Shown: positions 8,498-18,830, counted from the stretch's first letter. The stretch: 64,000 nt of DNA from Lewinellaceae bacterium (GCA_016708875.1 JADJFA010000013.1:1-64000), one strand, 5' to 3'. Numbers and translations: made by a program. The notes: a model not told the origin generated them from the letters alone.

Positions 8498-9036
8498 ACA
8501 ACGAATTTGACGACATGAAAAATCTCTGGCAAAACGCACCCGCCGCTCAAATTGCTTTGAATGCGCAACAGATTGAAGCATTGCTCGCCAAGCGCAGCAA
8601 GAATGCGCTCCAAAACCTGCGCACCAACCTTTTATGGGAGTTTGCATTGGGTATAATCCTCACAGTTCTATTGCTTTATGCAGCCATTCAAGCGGAAAGC
8701 ACCGCGGAACGATTTGCCATACTGCAAGTGATGTTCGTGATCGGGCCATGTTTTATTTTCTATTTTTTAGCTCTTAAAAACCTGAATAAGGGCATTTCCA
8801 TGCACCGCCCGCTACGCTCAATGCTGGAGGAGTCCATCCAGTTTTGGCAAATGGCCTTGCGGATTTATTTCTGGGGCGGCGTATTGTTATTACCTATTGT
8901 GTTCTTCGCCGCGAGGTTGTGGCGTCAACAAACCATCGGCACTGGCAGCCTCCAGTTTTTTACCGGCAGCACCCCGGTAATTTTGTTCAAAGCAGCCTTG
9001 CCTGGGCCTTGGTTTCAGGCTTGGTTTGGGTTTTAA
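8494..9036 (+). CDS. Small multi-pass membrane protein paired with the sigma factor (tail frameshifted)
   Basis: No family recognised with certainty. The N-terminal 45 residues are soluble (DDMKNLWQNAP), a sequence type often seen in Bacteroidota proteins encoded right after ECF factors. Two hydrophobic segments follow (about 51-66 and 75-92), then a third near 115-138. The last third changes frame near 8995: in the alternative frame the protein goes on LAWALVSGLVWVLIKF (a fourth membrane segment) and KYVDKLKTCLKEMDAVV, ending at 9107. The intact product is therefore probably about 204 residues. ATGA overlap with the sigma factor suggests a regulatory pair. Confidence 0.6.
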   Translation: MNNEFDDMKNLWQNAPAAQIALNAQQIEALLAKRSKNALQNLRTNLLWEFALGIILTVLLLYAAIQAESTAERFAILQVMFVIGPCFIFYFLALKNLNKGISMHRPLRSMLEESIQFWQMALRIYFWGGVLLLPIVFFAARLWRQQTIGTGSLQFFTGSTPVILFKAALPGPWFQAWFGF

Positions 9037-9127
9037 TCAAGTTTTCCTACGGAAAATATGTGGACAAACTGAAAACCTGCCTGAAAGAAATGGACGCGGT
9101 GGTATGAGATGGCGCTCAAAACTTAAA

Positions 9128-9369
9128 ATGAGTCACCCCGAACTTTGTAACAATATAAAATCGTACAAGTGAAAACATCAAAAAAACACTACTTTTCCAT
9201 ATGTAGCGTAGTTTGAACCACAAAAGGCACAAAAGGACACAAAAGACCGTATCGTACTTCTTTTGTGCTCTTTGTGCCTTTTGTGGTTTAAATTATGTCA
9301 AGTTTGATGTTGCAACGGAACAGATCATTAATGTTATAAAATTAGGGATGACTCAAGTTCGGGATTCAT
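9128..9369. repeat. Intergenic repeat region with 30-bp hairpin and imperfect terminal inverted repeats
   Basis: The gap between the sigma operon and the convergent permease gene holds no gene. At its centre, AACCACAAAAGGCACAAAAG continuing to 9246 pairs almost perfectly with 9259-9288. The outer sequences ATGAGTCACCCCGAACTT (9128-9145) and AAGTTCGGGATTCAT (9355-9369) are imperfect inverted copies. A near-identical hairpin recurs at 23011-23087. It may be a small non-autonomous element, or a bidirectional terminator with flanking chance similarity. Confidence 0.5.
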
Positions 9370-9386
9370 TCGATGCTCATCCATGA

Positions 9387-12300
9387 TCACTTCAGCTCCT
9401 TCACATTGTCCTTCGGCTCCCGATCAATCAATATCCTGAACGGGTCAATCCCTGCCTTGTCCGGTTTTTCATCTACCACAAACGTAAACGTGTTGTCTTT
9501 TTGCGCAATCTTCACCCGCTGGCGATAGAGGGTCTTGCCGTATTTTTTGTCTCCTTCGGGTTTGGCAAAGGCGCCTATTTCCATCCAATCGTTCACGGGC
9601 ACTTCGGTTTCTTTGCCAAGTTCATCGGCTTTGAGTTTGTGGCATTCCACCTGGATGGTCACCTCATATTTGCCATTGCCGAGGTCCTTCATTGAAGTCT
9701 CTTTGGTCTTGTTTTCAAATAGGGTGATGTCCCAGAACAAGTCCTGAATGATATATTTAAGCGAATCGGGCGTTTGTGCCGCAAATTCATTCACCACATC
9801 TATGCTCGTAGGGTAGGGCGGGTTTTTATAGCGGAATTTTTCCAAAAATGTTTTCAAACCAGCGTTCACCTTGTCTTCTCCAATCATCTCTTTGAGGTAG
9901 TACATCACCGCCGAACCTTTGTTGTAATGGATGTAGCCCTGCCGTTCGCATTTGGCGAGTGGCATTTCGCGCAGGGTTTCACGGCCCCGGTCGCGGAGGT
10001 ATTTATCGGTTTCATACTCTAAAAACTTGCGCATGATATCGCGACCATATTCGTGCTCCATCACCATCAGGGCAGAGTATTGGGCGAAGGTTTCGGTGGT
10101 CATTTCTGCGCCCTGCATATTCGCGCCGCATTCCTGGTGCGCCCACCATTGGTGTCCCATCTCGTGCGACACCACGTAGAATACCATGTCAATATCATCC
10201 TCCTCCTGTCTAAAATCCTCGATGAAACCGATGCCCTCAGAGTACGGCATTGTGCCAGGGAAGGCCTGCGCAAACTCTGCATACCGCGGAAACTCTATGA
10301 TACGGCACTGTTTATGGTAATACGGCCCAAAGTTCGTGGTGTAGTATTCAATGCTCTTTTGCATTGCTTTCAGCATACGCGGTACGTTGCGGGCGTGGTC
10401 GGCGTGGTAATACACCTCGTAGGTGATACCCCCTTTTTCCTCTCGTGCCACCTCATACCGGGCGGAAAGGAAGGAGTAGAAATTCCAGGCTTTGTGGTCG
10501 AGTTTGTAGTGGAAAATGCGGCGATCTCCTTCGGTTTTTTCACTTAAAAGGGACCCGGGCGCAATGGCAAGCTGATCGGCGGAGGTGCTGATGGTGGTCT
10601 CTACGGTGACCCAATCTGAGTCAATATTGAGGTATTGATTGCCTCGGGCAGCGTAGTTGGCCGTGTCTAACGGAGCCATCCGTGTTTTTTCCGGCAGGCC
10701 ATAATCGCGGCGTTTGTTTTTTTCGCTCAATTCGCCGCCTTCGTGATACCCAAAGGTGGGCGAGATGTCGCCGTTGTTGAAAAACGTCCCGTTTTGCATG
10801 ATGCTCGTGTTCGAGAGTTCGTTCTCAAATCCTTTGGCATGATATACGGTGTTGAATTTCAACAGCATAGAATCCCCGGGAGCAAGTGCAGGGCTGATTT
10901 TGTAAAAACGGAGGTAAAGCGCGGAATCGTTGAGCAAGAGGCTGAGGCGCGGATTTTCAAACAGAAAATCGCCTTTATCAGGGATATGCACAAACAGGGA
11001 ATCAATTGGTTTGGCGTGCAAGTTGCGCACCCACATCTGGCCATCCGCCTCATAGCTGCGGGTTTCGGGGAAAATACGGATGTCGTATTTTAGTCCGTAA
11101 GTACGCGGTTGGGGAAAGCCCTGAAAACGCTTGTACTCGTTTTCGTATCGCGCCATGCGTTTTTCCTGAGTGTTCTCCCCTATGGGTTTGTTTAGAACTT
11201 TAGTATTGTAAAAAACAAACCCGGCAGTGCAAATCCACAGCAAAAGCAAGCCCAATCCTGCCATTTTGTACGTTTTCCACTCTTGCCTGGCCAACGAAAT
11301 GCGTTTGCGCCAACCCGACTCTTTGCCGCGCGGCCAAAGGCAGATACCGGCCACGGCCAACAAGCCGCCAAACAACAGCCAGTAGGAGTGAAACCAGGTA
11401 AGCCCCTTGGCGTAAGGCTGATAACCATAAAGATCGCTGACCGTGTAGGAGGGCGTGCCACCGAGTTTGACCATGTTGCTCGATATGTCCATAATGCCCC
11501 AGACAAACGAATTGACTGCCACAAGAACGATGCAGATGAAAAACCCGAGGTACATGTTGGGCGACACAGCATGAATGAACATGAACAGTGCGGCCAGGAA
11601 GGCGAAACCGAGCACATCGAGCACCAACAATTCACGGATATACACGCCCAACTCAAAGCGGTCGTAACCATGCAATACCTGCGCTCCCACAGCCGCAATT
11701 ATCGCCACCAGATTAAGCAGGAAAACCACGGAGACAATCGTAAGGTATTTGGACAGATAGCCCGTCCAGGTGCGGGTGGGTAGCGCGTCGTAGATTTCAT
11801 TGACTTTGGCGTTGCGCTCTTTCCAAACCAAGGCACCCGTGAAATAAGTCAGGATGGAAATGGTGAACAGGTAAAACGCGCCTCTCACTATCTCCACCAT
11901 CGTGTAAGTCACCGGCAGATTGTGGGTGCCGTATCCATCGGTGGCATATTGGAAACTAGGGATGCAATTGAGCAGTCCAATAAAAGTCAGCAATATGAAA
12001 GGCGTGCTTTTGATGACGCCCTTGAAGTCAGTGCGCAGTTGGCTCCACAGTTGACTAAGGGTCGTGGAAGTGCCCGTGCCTGGTGTTACCCTGGGCAATA
12101 CACCAAGTTGTTTTAGGCCGTATTCGTCAGATTCTGTCGCGATTTTGGCTTTTTTCCGGCCCTTTACTTTTTCGGCAAAATCGAATTTAAAATACCCTGC
12201 TACCAATATGGCCAAACCGACTGCCATCCAGAGCAAACGGTTCACCAGAATGCCAGGGGCAAAAAGACTGACCGATTGGTGATTCTTCTCGTCCACAGTC

Positions 12301-12980
12301 CAATACTTTGTAAGGATAGAAAAGGGCCGACTGCCAAAAGGGTCCAACAGACTTGCCACTTGTTCATTTTGCATATCGCGCATCAGATTGCCCGCGATGA
12401 TATATCCCACTAAAAGGATCACTGCCGCCACAAAGGAGTACATCGTGCTCCGGGTAAGTGTGGCTACCGCATAAAGGATGCCTCCGGCAAAAATCATGTT
12501 TGGGATAACGATTGTAACATAGGCGTCGAGGTGTCCCTGAACCTCAAATGGCCCAAACCTCGCTGCGTCCACCCAGCCCATTGCAGGGCCTATAACCGCC
12601 CCTAGCCACATCCCCAAAGAGACACCCACCATCGGAATCAAAGCGATCAACAAGGCTCCCGCGAAATGGCCAAAATAGTAGCCCGCCTTGCTTATAGGGG
12701 AGGAGAAAACGATTTGAGAAGTGTTGTTCTCAAAATCGCGGATGGCGGCGCCATTCAGGAAAGCTACTACGAGCAATAGCGAGAGGATAGAAAAAACAAC
12801 ATACCAGTTTTGCGCCACAAAAGGAGCGTTTTTCCAGACGTTGCCATAGGAACCTCCGATTTGAACGTCGTCGCTGACAGTGGCCCGGAAAGTCATCAAA
12901 GTGAAGACGAAGAGGAAAATCCATGGCATGGGCGAGCGCAGCCAGGCTTTAATTTCAAAAGAGAAAAAGGTGCTGAACAT
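9387..12980 (-). CDS. ABC-2 type permease fused to M1-family zinc aminopeptidase
   Basis: A single 1197-residue chain. Residues about 1-570 hold two blocks of six or so membrane segments typical of ABC-2 permeases (first segment MPWIFLFVFTLMTF). Residues about 600-1190 form an M1 peptidase domain on the outer side, with the zinc site HEMGH at 939-943 and the third ligand most likely Glu963 in TTETFAQY. A YSEGIGF stretch stands where M1 enzymes have their exopeptidase loop. Such fusions occur in Bacteroidota next to a cognate ATPase, here encoded 16 bases upstream. The job may be export coupled to peptide trimming; no substrate can be named. The start ATG at 12980 follows the ATPase gene closely. 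Confidence 0.88.
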   Translation of the reverse strand: MFSTFFSFEIKAWLRSPMPWIFLFVFTLMTFRATVSDDVQIGGSYGNVWKNAPFVAQNWYVVFSILSLLLVVAFLNGAAIRDFENNTSQIVFSSPISKAGYYFGHFAGALLIALIPMVGVSLGMWLGAVIGPAMGWVDAARFGPFEVQGHLDAYVTIVIPNMIFAGGILYAVATLTRSTMYSFVAAVILLVGYIIAGNLMRDMQNEQVASLLDPFGSRPFSILTKYWTVDEKNHQSVSLFAPGILVNRLLWMAVGLAILVAGYFKFDFAEKVKGRKKAKIATESDEYGLKQLGVLPRVTPGTGTSTTLSQLWSQLRTDFKGVIKSTPFILLTFIGLLNCIPSFQYATDGYGTHNLPVTYTMVEIVRGAFYLFTISILTYFTGALVWKERNAKVNEIYDALPTRTWTGYLSKYLTIVSVVFLLNLVAIIAAVGAQVLHGYDRFELGVYIRELLVLDVLGFAFLAALFMFIHAVSPNMYLGFFICIVLVAVNSFVWGIMDISSNMVKLGGTPSYTVSDLYGYQPYAKGLTWFHSYWLLFGGLLAVAGICLWPRGKESGWRKRISLARQEWKTYKMAGLGLLLLWICTAGFVFYNTKVLNKPIGENTQEKRMARYENEYKRFQGFPQPRTYGLKYDIRIFPETRSYEADGQMWVRNLHAKPIDSLFVHIPDKGDFLFENPRLSLLLNDSALYLRFYKISPALAPGDSMLLKFNTVYHAKGFENELSNTSIMQNGTFFNNGDISPTFGYHEGGELSEKNKRRDYGLPEKTRMAPLDTANYAARGNQYLNIDSDWVTVETTISTSADQLAIAPGSLLSEKTEGDRRIFHYKLDHKAWNFYSFLSARYEVAREEKGGITYEVYYHADHARNVPRMLKAMQKSIEYYTTNFGPYYHKQCRIIEFPRYAEFAQAFPGTMPYSEGIGFIEDFRQEEDDIDMVFYVVSHEMGHQWWAHQECGANMQGAEMTTETFAQYSALMVMEHEYGRDIMRKFLEYETDKYLRDRGRETLREMPLAKCERQGYIHYNKGSAVMYYLKEMIGEDKVNAGLKTFLEKFRYKNPPYPTSIDVVNEFAAQTPDSLKYIIQDLFWDITLFENKTKETSMKDLGNGKYEVTIQVECHKLKADELGKETEVPVNDWMEIGAFAKPEGDKKYGKTLYRQRVKIAQKDNTFTFVVDEKPDKAGIDPFRILIDREPKDNVKELK

Positions 12981-12996
12981 AGGTCAAATGTGGGGT

Positions 12997-13887
12997 TTAA
13001 GCAGCCATGATTTTTGAGAAAAAGACATCTTCAAGGCCCGCCTCTGCACGCTGAAACCCATCACCCGGATTCTGTTCGCTTAATATGTGTATGATTGGCT
13101 TGCCCGCCACGAGTTTGCTTGAAATTACCCTGAATCGGCTCTGATAGTCGTCTATTTCAGCTTTTGCAATGGCTTTTTCCCAAATTTTGCCTTTTAATTC
13201 TATCAGTGCTGCCTCTGGCGAACCCGCATACAGCACCTTCCCACCGTTTATGATGGCCATGTTGGAGCACAACTCTTTCACGTCTTCTACGATGTGTGTG
13301 GAAAGGATCACGATCACATTTTCACCGATTTCGGAGAGCAGGTTGTAGAATCGGTTGCGTTCTCCGGGGTCGAGACCAGCGGTGGGTTCGTCCACAATGA
13401 TGAGTTTCGGATCGCCGATAAGTGCCTGCGCAATGCCGAAGCGTTGGCGCATCCCGCCAGAATACGACGATACAGATTTTTTTCTGTGTTCCCAGAGATT
13501 GACGCGTTCGAGTAGGGCATTGACGACCTCTTTTTTCCGAGCGCCTGGGATACCTTTCAGCGTTGCAAGGTGATCGAGCATATCCACTGCCGAGATGCGC
13601 GGATAAATGCCAAATTCCTGTGGCAGATAACCCAGAGATCGGCGCACAGCATCCTTGTTTTTCAAAACATCTATTCCGCCATCTGTCGCGCCATCCGTTG
13701 ACAGCAGCCAGGCAGTGCCGCTGTCGGCTTCCTGCAAGGTGGCGAGGGTGCGCATTAGGGTGCTTTTGCCCGCGCCATTGGGGCCGAGCAGCCCGTACAT
13801 CCCGGTTGGGATATCGAGCGAAACATCTTGCAGGGCTTTGACCCCGTTAGCATACGTTTTGGAGAGGTTGCGGATAGTAAGTTGCAT
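12997..13887 (-). CDS. ABC transporter ATP-binding protein
   Basis: A 296-residue ABC ATPase with Walker A GPNGAGKST at 35-43, signature SSYSGGMRQR near 137, and Walker B LIIVDEPTAGLD followed by the H-loop STHIVED. It energises the permease-peptidase fusion encoded immediately downstream, with 16 bases between stop and start. The ATG at 13887 (MQLTIRNLSKTY) is chosen because the open frame upstream, to 14019, has no conserved sequence. The C-terminal 80 residues resemble the regulatory tail of ABC-2 ATPases. No clear promoter box is visible upstream. Confidence 0.93.
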   Translation of the reverse strand: MQLTIRNLSKTYANGVKALQDVSLDIPTGMYGLLGPNGAGKSTLMRTLATLQEADSGTAWLLSTDGATDGGIDVLKNKDAVRRSLGYLPQEFGIYPRISAVDMLDHLATLKGIPGARKKEVVNALLERVNLWEHRKKSVSSYSGGMRQRFGIAQALIGDPKLIIVDEPTAGLDPGERNRFYNLLSEIGENVIVILSTHIVEDVKELCSNMAIINGGKVLYAGSPEAALIELKGKIWEKAIAKAEIDDYQSRFRVISSKLVAGKPIIHILSEQNPGDGFQRAEAGLEDVFFSKIMAA

Positions 13888-14202
13888 AGGTGAGCGGTGG
13901 GATAGGTGGTAGTAGGCTGATTTTTCAGCGGCGAATATGACACGCCTTGTTTGCAGGGTGTTACAAGAATAGAGGAAAGAGGCGTTTTTACGGACTAAAA
14001 TTAAAAAATTAAACCGCAAAACCGCAAAACCATGCCTATCGGCAGGTAAACAGGAGAACAGGAAAATTTAAAACAGAGAAGTGATTAGAAGGAGCAAACT
14101 TTCTTATGGGCCATCTTTTGTAATCACAATGCTGGTTTTAAATGTTATTTTCACCTTGTGTCCTACTGTGACTATGTGTTTCTTAGATTTTAGGCATAGG
14201 GC
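13888..14202. other. Intergenic stretch without a recognisable gene
   Basis: It lies between the ABC ATPase start and the end of the CHRD gene, both leftward. The sequence is AT-rich, contains CCGCAAAACCGCAAAACC and a short CCTGCCGATAGG inverted pair, and has no convincing open frame or promoter box. Confidence 0.5.
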
Positions 14203-16047
14203 CTATTCCACCCGCACCACTTTTTCAGCAATACCGAGGCATTTTGGCTTGGTATCTCCAATGATAGTGCATAAAAACCCTTGGGCAAATGCACGGTCGA
14301 GACCTGAATCGTCTGCTCACCTTCCACAATTTGCACCATCTGTGTCATCGTTTCTACACCCAAAATATCGCGCAGCACCAAGCGGCCTTCAAAATCTGAC
14401 AAACTTTCGAGTTCGATGTTTAAAAACTCCCGGAACGGAACTGGTGACACCACTACATTGCTTATGGCGCCCAGTTCAACAACTGGTACAACTTCCGGAC
14501 AAGTAAATCCCCTGCGCACCTGACCCCGGATTTCGCCATTGGGATAGGCCGCTGTGCTGATTTGCACATGAGATCCGCTGTTTTCGATGACTGGGCCAAG
14601 TGCCGCCCTGATCTCGTGCAATCCTGCTATAATGGGCTCCGTTTTTGGTGTAGTGTGAAATATGGTATCAAATTGACCAAAATCACCGTCGGCGAAGTAA
14701 CTGTCGGTGGGCAGTCCTGCCAAACCATCGGTGATGATTTTGTAATTGAGGTAACAATCGGCCTGGTCAACCGAAGCTACCCCGATCCCAAGCGCATTGC
14801 TGTTGGTGGGTGGCACCAATTGCAAACCGCAGAGATCAAATGCATAGCCTTTTCGCAGGGTGTTCTTCATCACACCCCGAAGTTCTCCGTTGGGGAAATT
14901 GTTGGTGGTGGCATTGATATATAGACGCCCTTGGGCAAAATCGGTAAGTTGAGCGGGCGTAATGGGGTAGGTTTTGGTATAAAGTCCGGGCACTGGGGTG
15001 GGATCTAACTCTGCCAAAACAGGGCCTGTTTGCCCTGGGGGCCCAATATGTACCTTCACAGAAGTTGGCTGAATAGCATTGATAAAAACAGTCGTGGAAA
15101 GGCCGTCAAGTGTACCATTAATGGTGGTTTGGTTGAAACCAAAACCTTGTGTTGGTGGTATAGGCGGCGGTACTTGTTGTATGCCATTAATAGGCGCCAA
15201 AGAGATAAAATAACCAAGGTGGGTAAGCTGCCCGCGTATTTCTCCATTTGGGAAATTGACCGTTTTTATGGTGAGAAAATATTTGCCTTCACGAAGTTTC
15301 AAGAGAAAACCTGCTGGCATAGTGTCCATATAAACAAGCCCTTGAATAATAGAGCCAAAAAAGGCGGTTAGCTTTCTTATAGGAACGCCCACTTCTCCAG
15401 GTTGGCCTTCGTAAATCTCTACACTGGTAATGGAGCTGCTCAATCCGTTAACTACGAATGCATATACAATATCGCCCGCGCCCAAGGGATAGTGGATGCC
15501 ACCAAAAGCCCTGGCTTGGGAGTTGGTGGGTGGCACGACTTGATCGCCGGTCATGTGCAAACCAAAATCCAGGTCGGTTTCGCAGAGGAATTGGCCGCGC
15601 ATCTCTCCGCTGGGGTGCGCAGTAGTGTTTATTTCAGCGTAAACACCATTGATCAACAGGTTCTCAAGCAGGGCAGGAGGGGCGTCCATTTGCCCCCTTA
15701 TACGCCGCCCCTCAAGAAGGGGTAAAAAGTCGAGTAGCACAGCACCTGTTTGGCCAGTAATGCCCAGGCGGATTTTGGCTTCCGTCACGGCCCCATCTAG
15801 CTTCACAATCATCCCACTGACGTCTACTTTGCTGCGGTCGGCGGTAAAAATAAAAGTGATAAGCCCCTTTGGCATCTGTATTAACAGCGGGGATGACCTC
15901 CGAGCCACTTAGTTCTACGTGGAATATAAGGTGAGGGATAGGGTTTTGGGCCTGGAGCGGCGCCGCCAGAAGGCTGGAAAAAAGCAGCCCTAATGTTGTT
16001 AAGACTATGGCGGGCATAGCGCAGAGCATGTAAACAGTTCTATTCAT
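14203..16047 (-). pseudogene. Secreted CHRD-repeat protein with T9SS tail, two frame breaks
   Basis: The signal peptide (MNRTVYMLCAMPAIVLTTLG) lies in one frame and the body in another. Joining them near 15870 restores HVELSGSEVIPAVNTDAKG followed by LITFIFTADRSKVDVSG. The body holds about four CHRD domains (each with a GQTGPVL-type turn and an NFPNGEIRGQ or AYPNGEIRGQ end), known from chordin and many secreted bacterial proteins, function poorly defined. The C-terminus resembles a T9SS type A sorting domain; dropping one base near 14216 gives KVVRVE and a stop at 14203, while the literal frame runs on to 14190 as WCGWNRPYA. The breaks sit at GGGG and AAAAA runs. The gene is probably intact in the organism and its product exported to the cell surface. 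Confidence 0.7.
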
Positions 16048-16081
16048 GGTGAATTTGTATTTGGATGGATAACAATTACGG

Positions 16082-16089
16082 CAAACCTA
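16082..16089 (-). promoter_or_regulatory. -7 box (TAGGTTTG) of the CHRD gene
   Basis: The minus-strand TAGGTTTG fits TAnnTTTG and lies 35 bases before the ATG at 16047. The rest of the divergent gap to 16275 has a small CAAGGAATTTTCTTG inverted pair and no clear plus-strand box. Confidence 0.45.
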
Positions 16090-16274
16090 CTACGCATTGA
16101 GGGTTTTATTCAAGGAATTTTCTTGAAAGAAGTGATCTGTATGAAATTGGCAATTCTGCCCCTGCAGGATGCCCTTTGCACCTCCAATTTTTACGCTCGT
16201 AGAGTTTCAAGATGCAATCACATCGGAATTTGCTGATTTGCACGGATTTTCTCCGATAGAGAAAATCCTGCGCT

Positions 16275-18788
16275 ATGAAAATGAAATACCTCCTATTTGT
16301 CAGCTCGCCCGCCATAGTCCTGACGCCCGCCATATTCCTGACGACGGCGGGCCTTGTATTGGTGAGCCAATTTGCTTTCGCCCAAATGGGCCCCACCAAC
16401 GATTCCAACCGAAAAATCGGCAACATAATTCGTACCGAAACCCCACCCCGTCTGGACGGCGAACTCGACGACGAATGCTGGAAATTGGCGCCCATCATGA
16501 CCGATTTCATTACCAATAGCCCAAACTTTGGAAATCCCGCCGCAGAAAAAACAGAAGTGCGCCTAGTATATACCGACGAGGCGATTTACGTAGGCGCCTA
16601 TCTATACCAAGCTGGCAAAACCATTCGTCATGACCTCAGCGCCCGTGATGGTGAAAGCACTGCCGATGCGCTACATATTGGGTTTGACACTTACCTGGAC
16701 CGACAGAATGCCTTTCGTTTTCAGATTACTGCGAGCAATGTTCAGAGCGACCTGAAAATGTCGCCCGAAAACACAGACCCCACCTGGGATGCTGTGTGGG
16801 ACTCCAAAACCAAAACCCATGCTGATGGATGGGTGGTGGAATTGCGTATTCCGTTCAGCGCTATCCGTTTTGCCAAACAACCCGAACAGCATTGGGGGCT
16901 CCAGATTGCGCGACAAATTCAGTACGTCAACGAGTTCAGCACCTGGAGCCCTGTGGATCCCAATGGCGGTGGCGCCATGCCACAATGGGGGAATCTGGAA
17001 GGCATCAAGGCGATAGACCCGCCGCTGCGCCTGGCGTTTTCTCCCTATCTGGCTGCTTCCTTGCAACGCTTGCCAGTGACTTCCGAGCCGGTGGAATATG
17101 CCAACAGTCGCTCCTTGAGCGGGGGTTTGGACGTGAAATGGGGACTTTCGGAGAGTTTTACCTTGGATGCCACCCTGGTGCCCAATTTTGGCGAGGCACA
17201 GAGCGACAACATCATCCGAAACCTCACGCCCTTTGAAGTACAGTATGAAGAGCGGCGGCAGTTTTTCACCGAAGGCACGGAACTCTTTGGCAAGGGTGGA
17301 TTGCTTTATTCTCGGCGCATTGGCGGGAGGCCACGTGGCTACTATGATGCAGTTGATCAATTAGGGGACAATGAAGTTTTGACCCAAAACCCCTCGCAAG
17401 CGCAACTTTTCAACGCTACAAAACTTTCGGGCAGGACAAAATCCAAACTTGGGATCGGTATTTTGAACGCGGTTTCAGCACCCTCCCATGCGGTGATCCG
17501 CAACGAATTGACGGGTGAGGACCGCAGATTTCAGACTTCAGAACTGACCAATTACAACGTGGTGGTGCTCGACCAGGCTTTGCCCCACAACTCAGCGCTG
17601 AGTTTTACCAATACCAGCGTAATTCGGGAAGGCGTAGCACGCGATGCCAATGTGTCGGCGCTCGCGTTCAATTTGCGTGACCCGGGAAACCGATACGAAG
17701 TGTTTGGCCACAGCCAATTCAGTATGGTGTTCAATTCAGCATACGCTCCTGCCGAAAAACCCAGTACAGGTTTTGGCTACAACATCGGTGCTCGTAAAGT
17801 AAGTGGTGCATGGACGGGACAATTGGCGCATTGGGCTGTTAACGATACCTACGATCCCAGCGATCTTGGCTTCAACCAACGCAACAATTTTTATCGGTTG
17901 CTGGGTGTAATTAATCATGGCAACTTTACTCAGCGGGGCAACATCGCCTCCACGTTTTTCTTTATCAATGCAACCAACACATGGCTCTATACCCCGCGCC
18001 GGTGGGAATCGTTCGAAATAGAAGGGTTTTATGAATTGGTGAACACCAAACGGCAGTCGTTCTCGCTTTACATGACTACAAGACCCATTTGGTACTACGA
18101 TTATTTTGAGCCGCGCGTGTGGGGTAAAAAATTTTACCACGCGCCCTACATCTTCTTTTCACCGAGTTTTAATACCAATTCCTCCAAACGGTTTTTTGCG
18201 GAATTCCAATTGTTTTTTGGCGAAAGCCCTATCCCAAATGATCCCTATATCGGGATAGAAATTGAACCCACCTGGGTGCTCAATGACCACCTGCGTCTCT
18301 CGCTCGGCGTCAATCTCTCGAAGGATCACTCCAATTTTGGCGCCGTGGATGCAAGCGACCCTGCCAACATCATCTTTGGCCGCCGCAATATCACGACCTT
18401 CGACAATGCATTTTCGATAGACTACCTCTTCGGTCCACGCATGAACATTACTGCCCGGGCGCGTCACTACTGGGCCAATCTTTACTACCATCAATACCTT
18501 CATCTCAACGACGATGGCACGTTCAGTCCCGCCGAAAACTGGCAAGGTTCTGGAGATGAAAATTTCAACCAGTTCAACGTGGATTTTGTGTACACCTGGC
18601 AGTTTGCACCTGGCAGTTTCCTCAACCTGATCTGGAAGGAATCGGCATTCGCTGGCGACTTTAATCGAGGTGGTACTTTTCGCAAAAATTTGGACAAAAC
18701 CTTTCGTGCTCCACAAAGCAACTCGCTGACCCTCAAAGTAATATATTGGTTCGATGCAGGGAAATTGGGTGCAAGGAAGAAGAAGTAG
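16275..18788 (+). CDS. DUF5916 protein with N-terminal carbohydrate-binding-like domain
   Basis: An 837-residue exported protein. After a signal peptide of about 36 residues comes a family-9-type carbohydrate-binding-like domain (about 45-225), recognisable by PPRLDGELDDECW, the EVRLVYTDEAIYVGA strand pair, and DGWVVELRIPFSAIRF. The remaining 600 residues match DUF5916, rich in aromatic beta-strands like an outer-membrane barrel (FFTEGTELF, then repeated Y/W/F strands to the end). Function of DUF5916 is not established; a surface binding or transport role is plausible. It starts with MKMK and an ATG at 16281 is equally possible. A perfect palindrome follows the stop. Confidence 0.85.
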   Translation: MKMKYLLFVSSPAIVLTPAIFLTTAGLVLVSQFAFAQMGPTNDSNRKIGNIIRTETPPRLDGELDDECWKLAPIMTDFITNSPNFGNPAAEKTEVRLVYTDEAIYVGAYLYQAGKTIRHDLSARDGESTADALHIGFDTYLDRQNAFRFQITASNVQSDLKMSPENTDPTWDAVWDSKTKTHADGWVVELRIPFSAIRFAKQPEQHWGLQIARQIQYVNEFSTWSPVDPNGGGAMPQWGNLEGIKAIDPPLRLAFSPYLAASLQRLPVTSEPVEYANSRSLSGGLDVKWGLSESFTLDATLVPNFGEAQSDNIIRNLTPFEVQYEERRQFFTEGTELFGKGGLLYSRRIGGRPRGYYDAVDQLGDNEVLTQNPSQAQLFNATKLSGRTKSKLGIGILNAVSAPSHAVIRNELTGEDRRFQTSELTNYNVVVLDQALPHNSALSFTNTSVIREGVARDANVSALAFNLRDPGNRYEVFGHSQFSMVFNSAYAPAEKPSTGFGYNIGARKVSGAWTGQLAHWAVNDTYDPSDLGFNQRNNFYRLLGVINHGNFTQRGNIASTFFFINATNTWLYTPRRWESFEIEGFYELVNTKRQSFSLYMTTRPIWYYDYFEPRVWGKKFYHAPYIFFSPSFNTNSSKRFFAEFQLFFGESPIPNDPYIGIEIEPTWVLNDHLRLSLGVNLSKDHSNFGAVDASDPANIIFGRRNITTFDNAFSIDYLFGPRMNITARARHYWANLYYHQYLHLNDDGTFSPAENWQGSGDENFNQFNVDFVYTWQFAPGSFLNLIWKESAFAGDFNRGGTFRKNLDKTFRAPQSNSLTLKVIYWFDAGKLGARKKK

Positions 18789-18799
18789 TTCTTGGCTTA

Positions 18800-18830
18800 A
18801 GTGTGGCACACCTTCAAGGTGTGCCACACT
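18800..18830. repeat. 15-bp perfect palindrome, one-base centre
   Basis: AGTGTGGCACACCTT and AAGGTGTGCCACACT flank a single C. It lies 12 bases after the DUF5916 stop and just before the glycosyltransferase, and is followed by TTCTT, so it may act as a terminator. The architecture (15 bp, TTCAA centre) equals that of the palindrome at 37042-37072, although the sequence differs. Confidence 0.6.

Noticed and set aside
16671..17360. 229-codon minus-strand open frame
   Set aside because: Antisense to the DUF5916 gene, without recognisable features.
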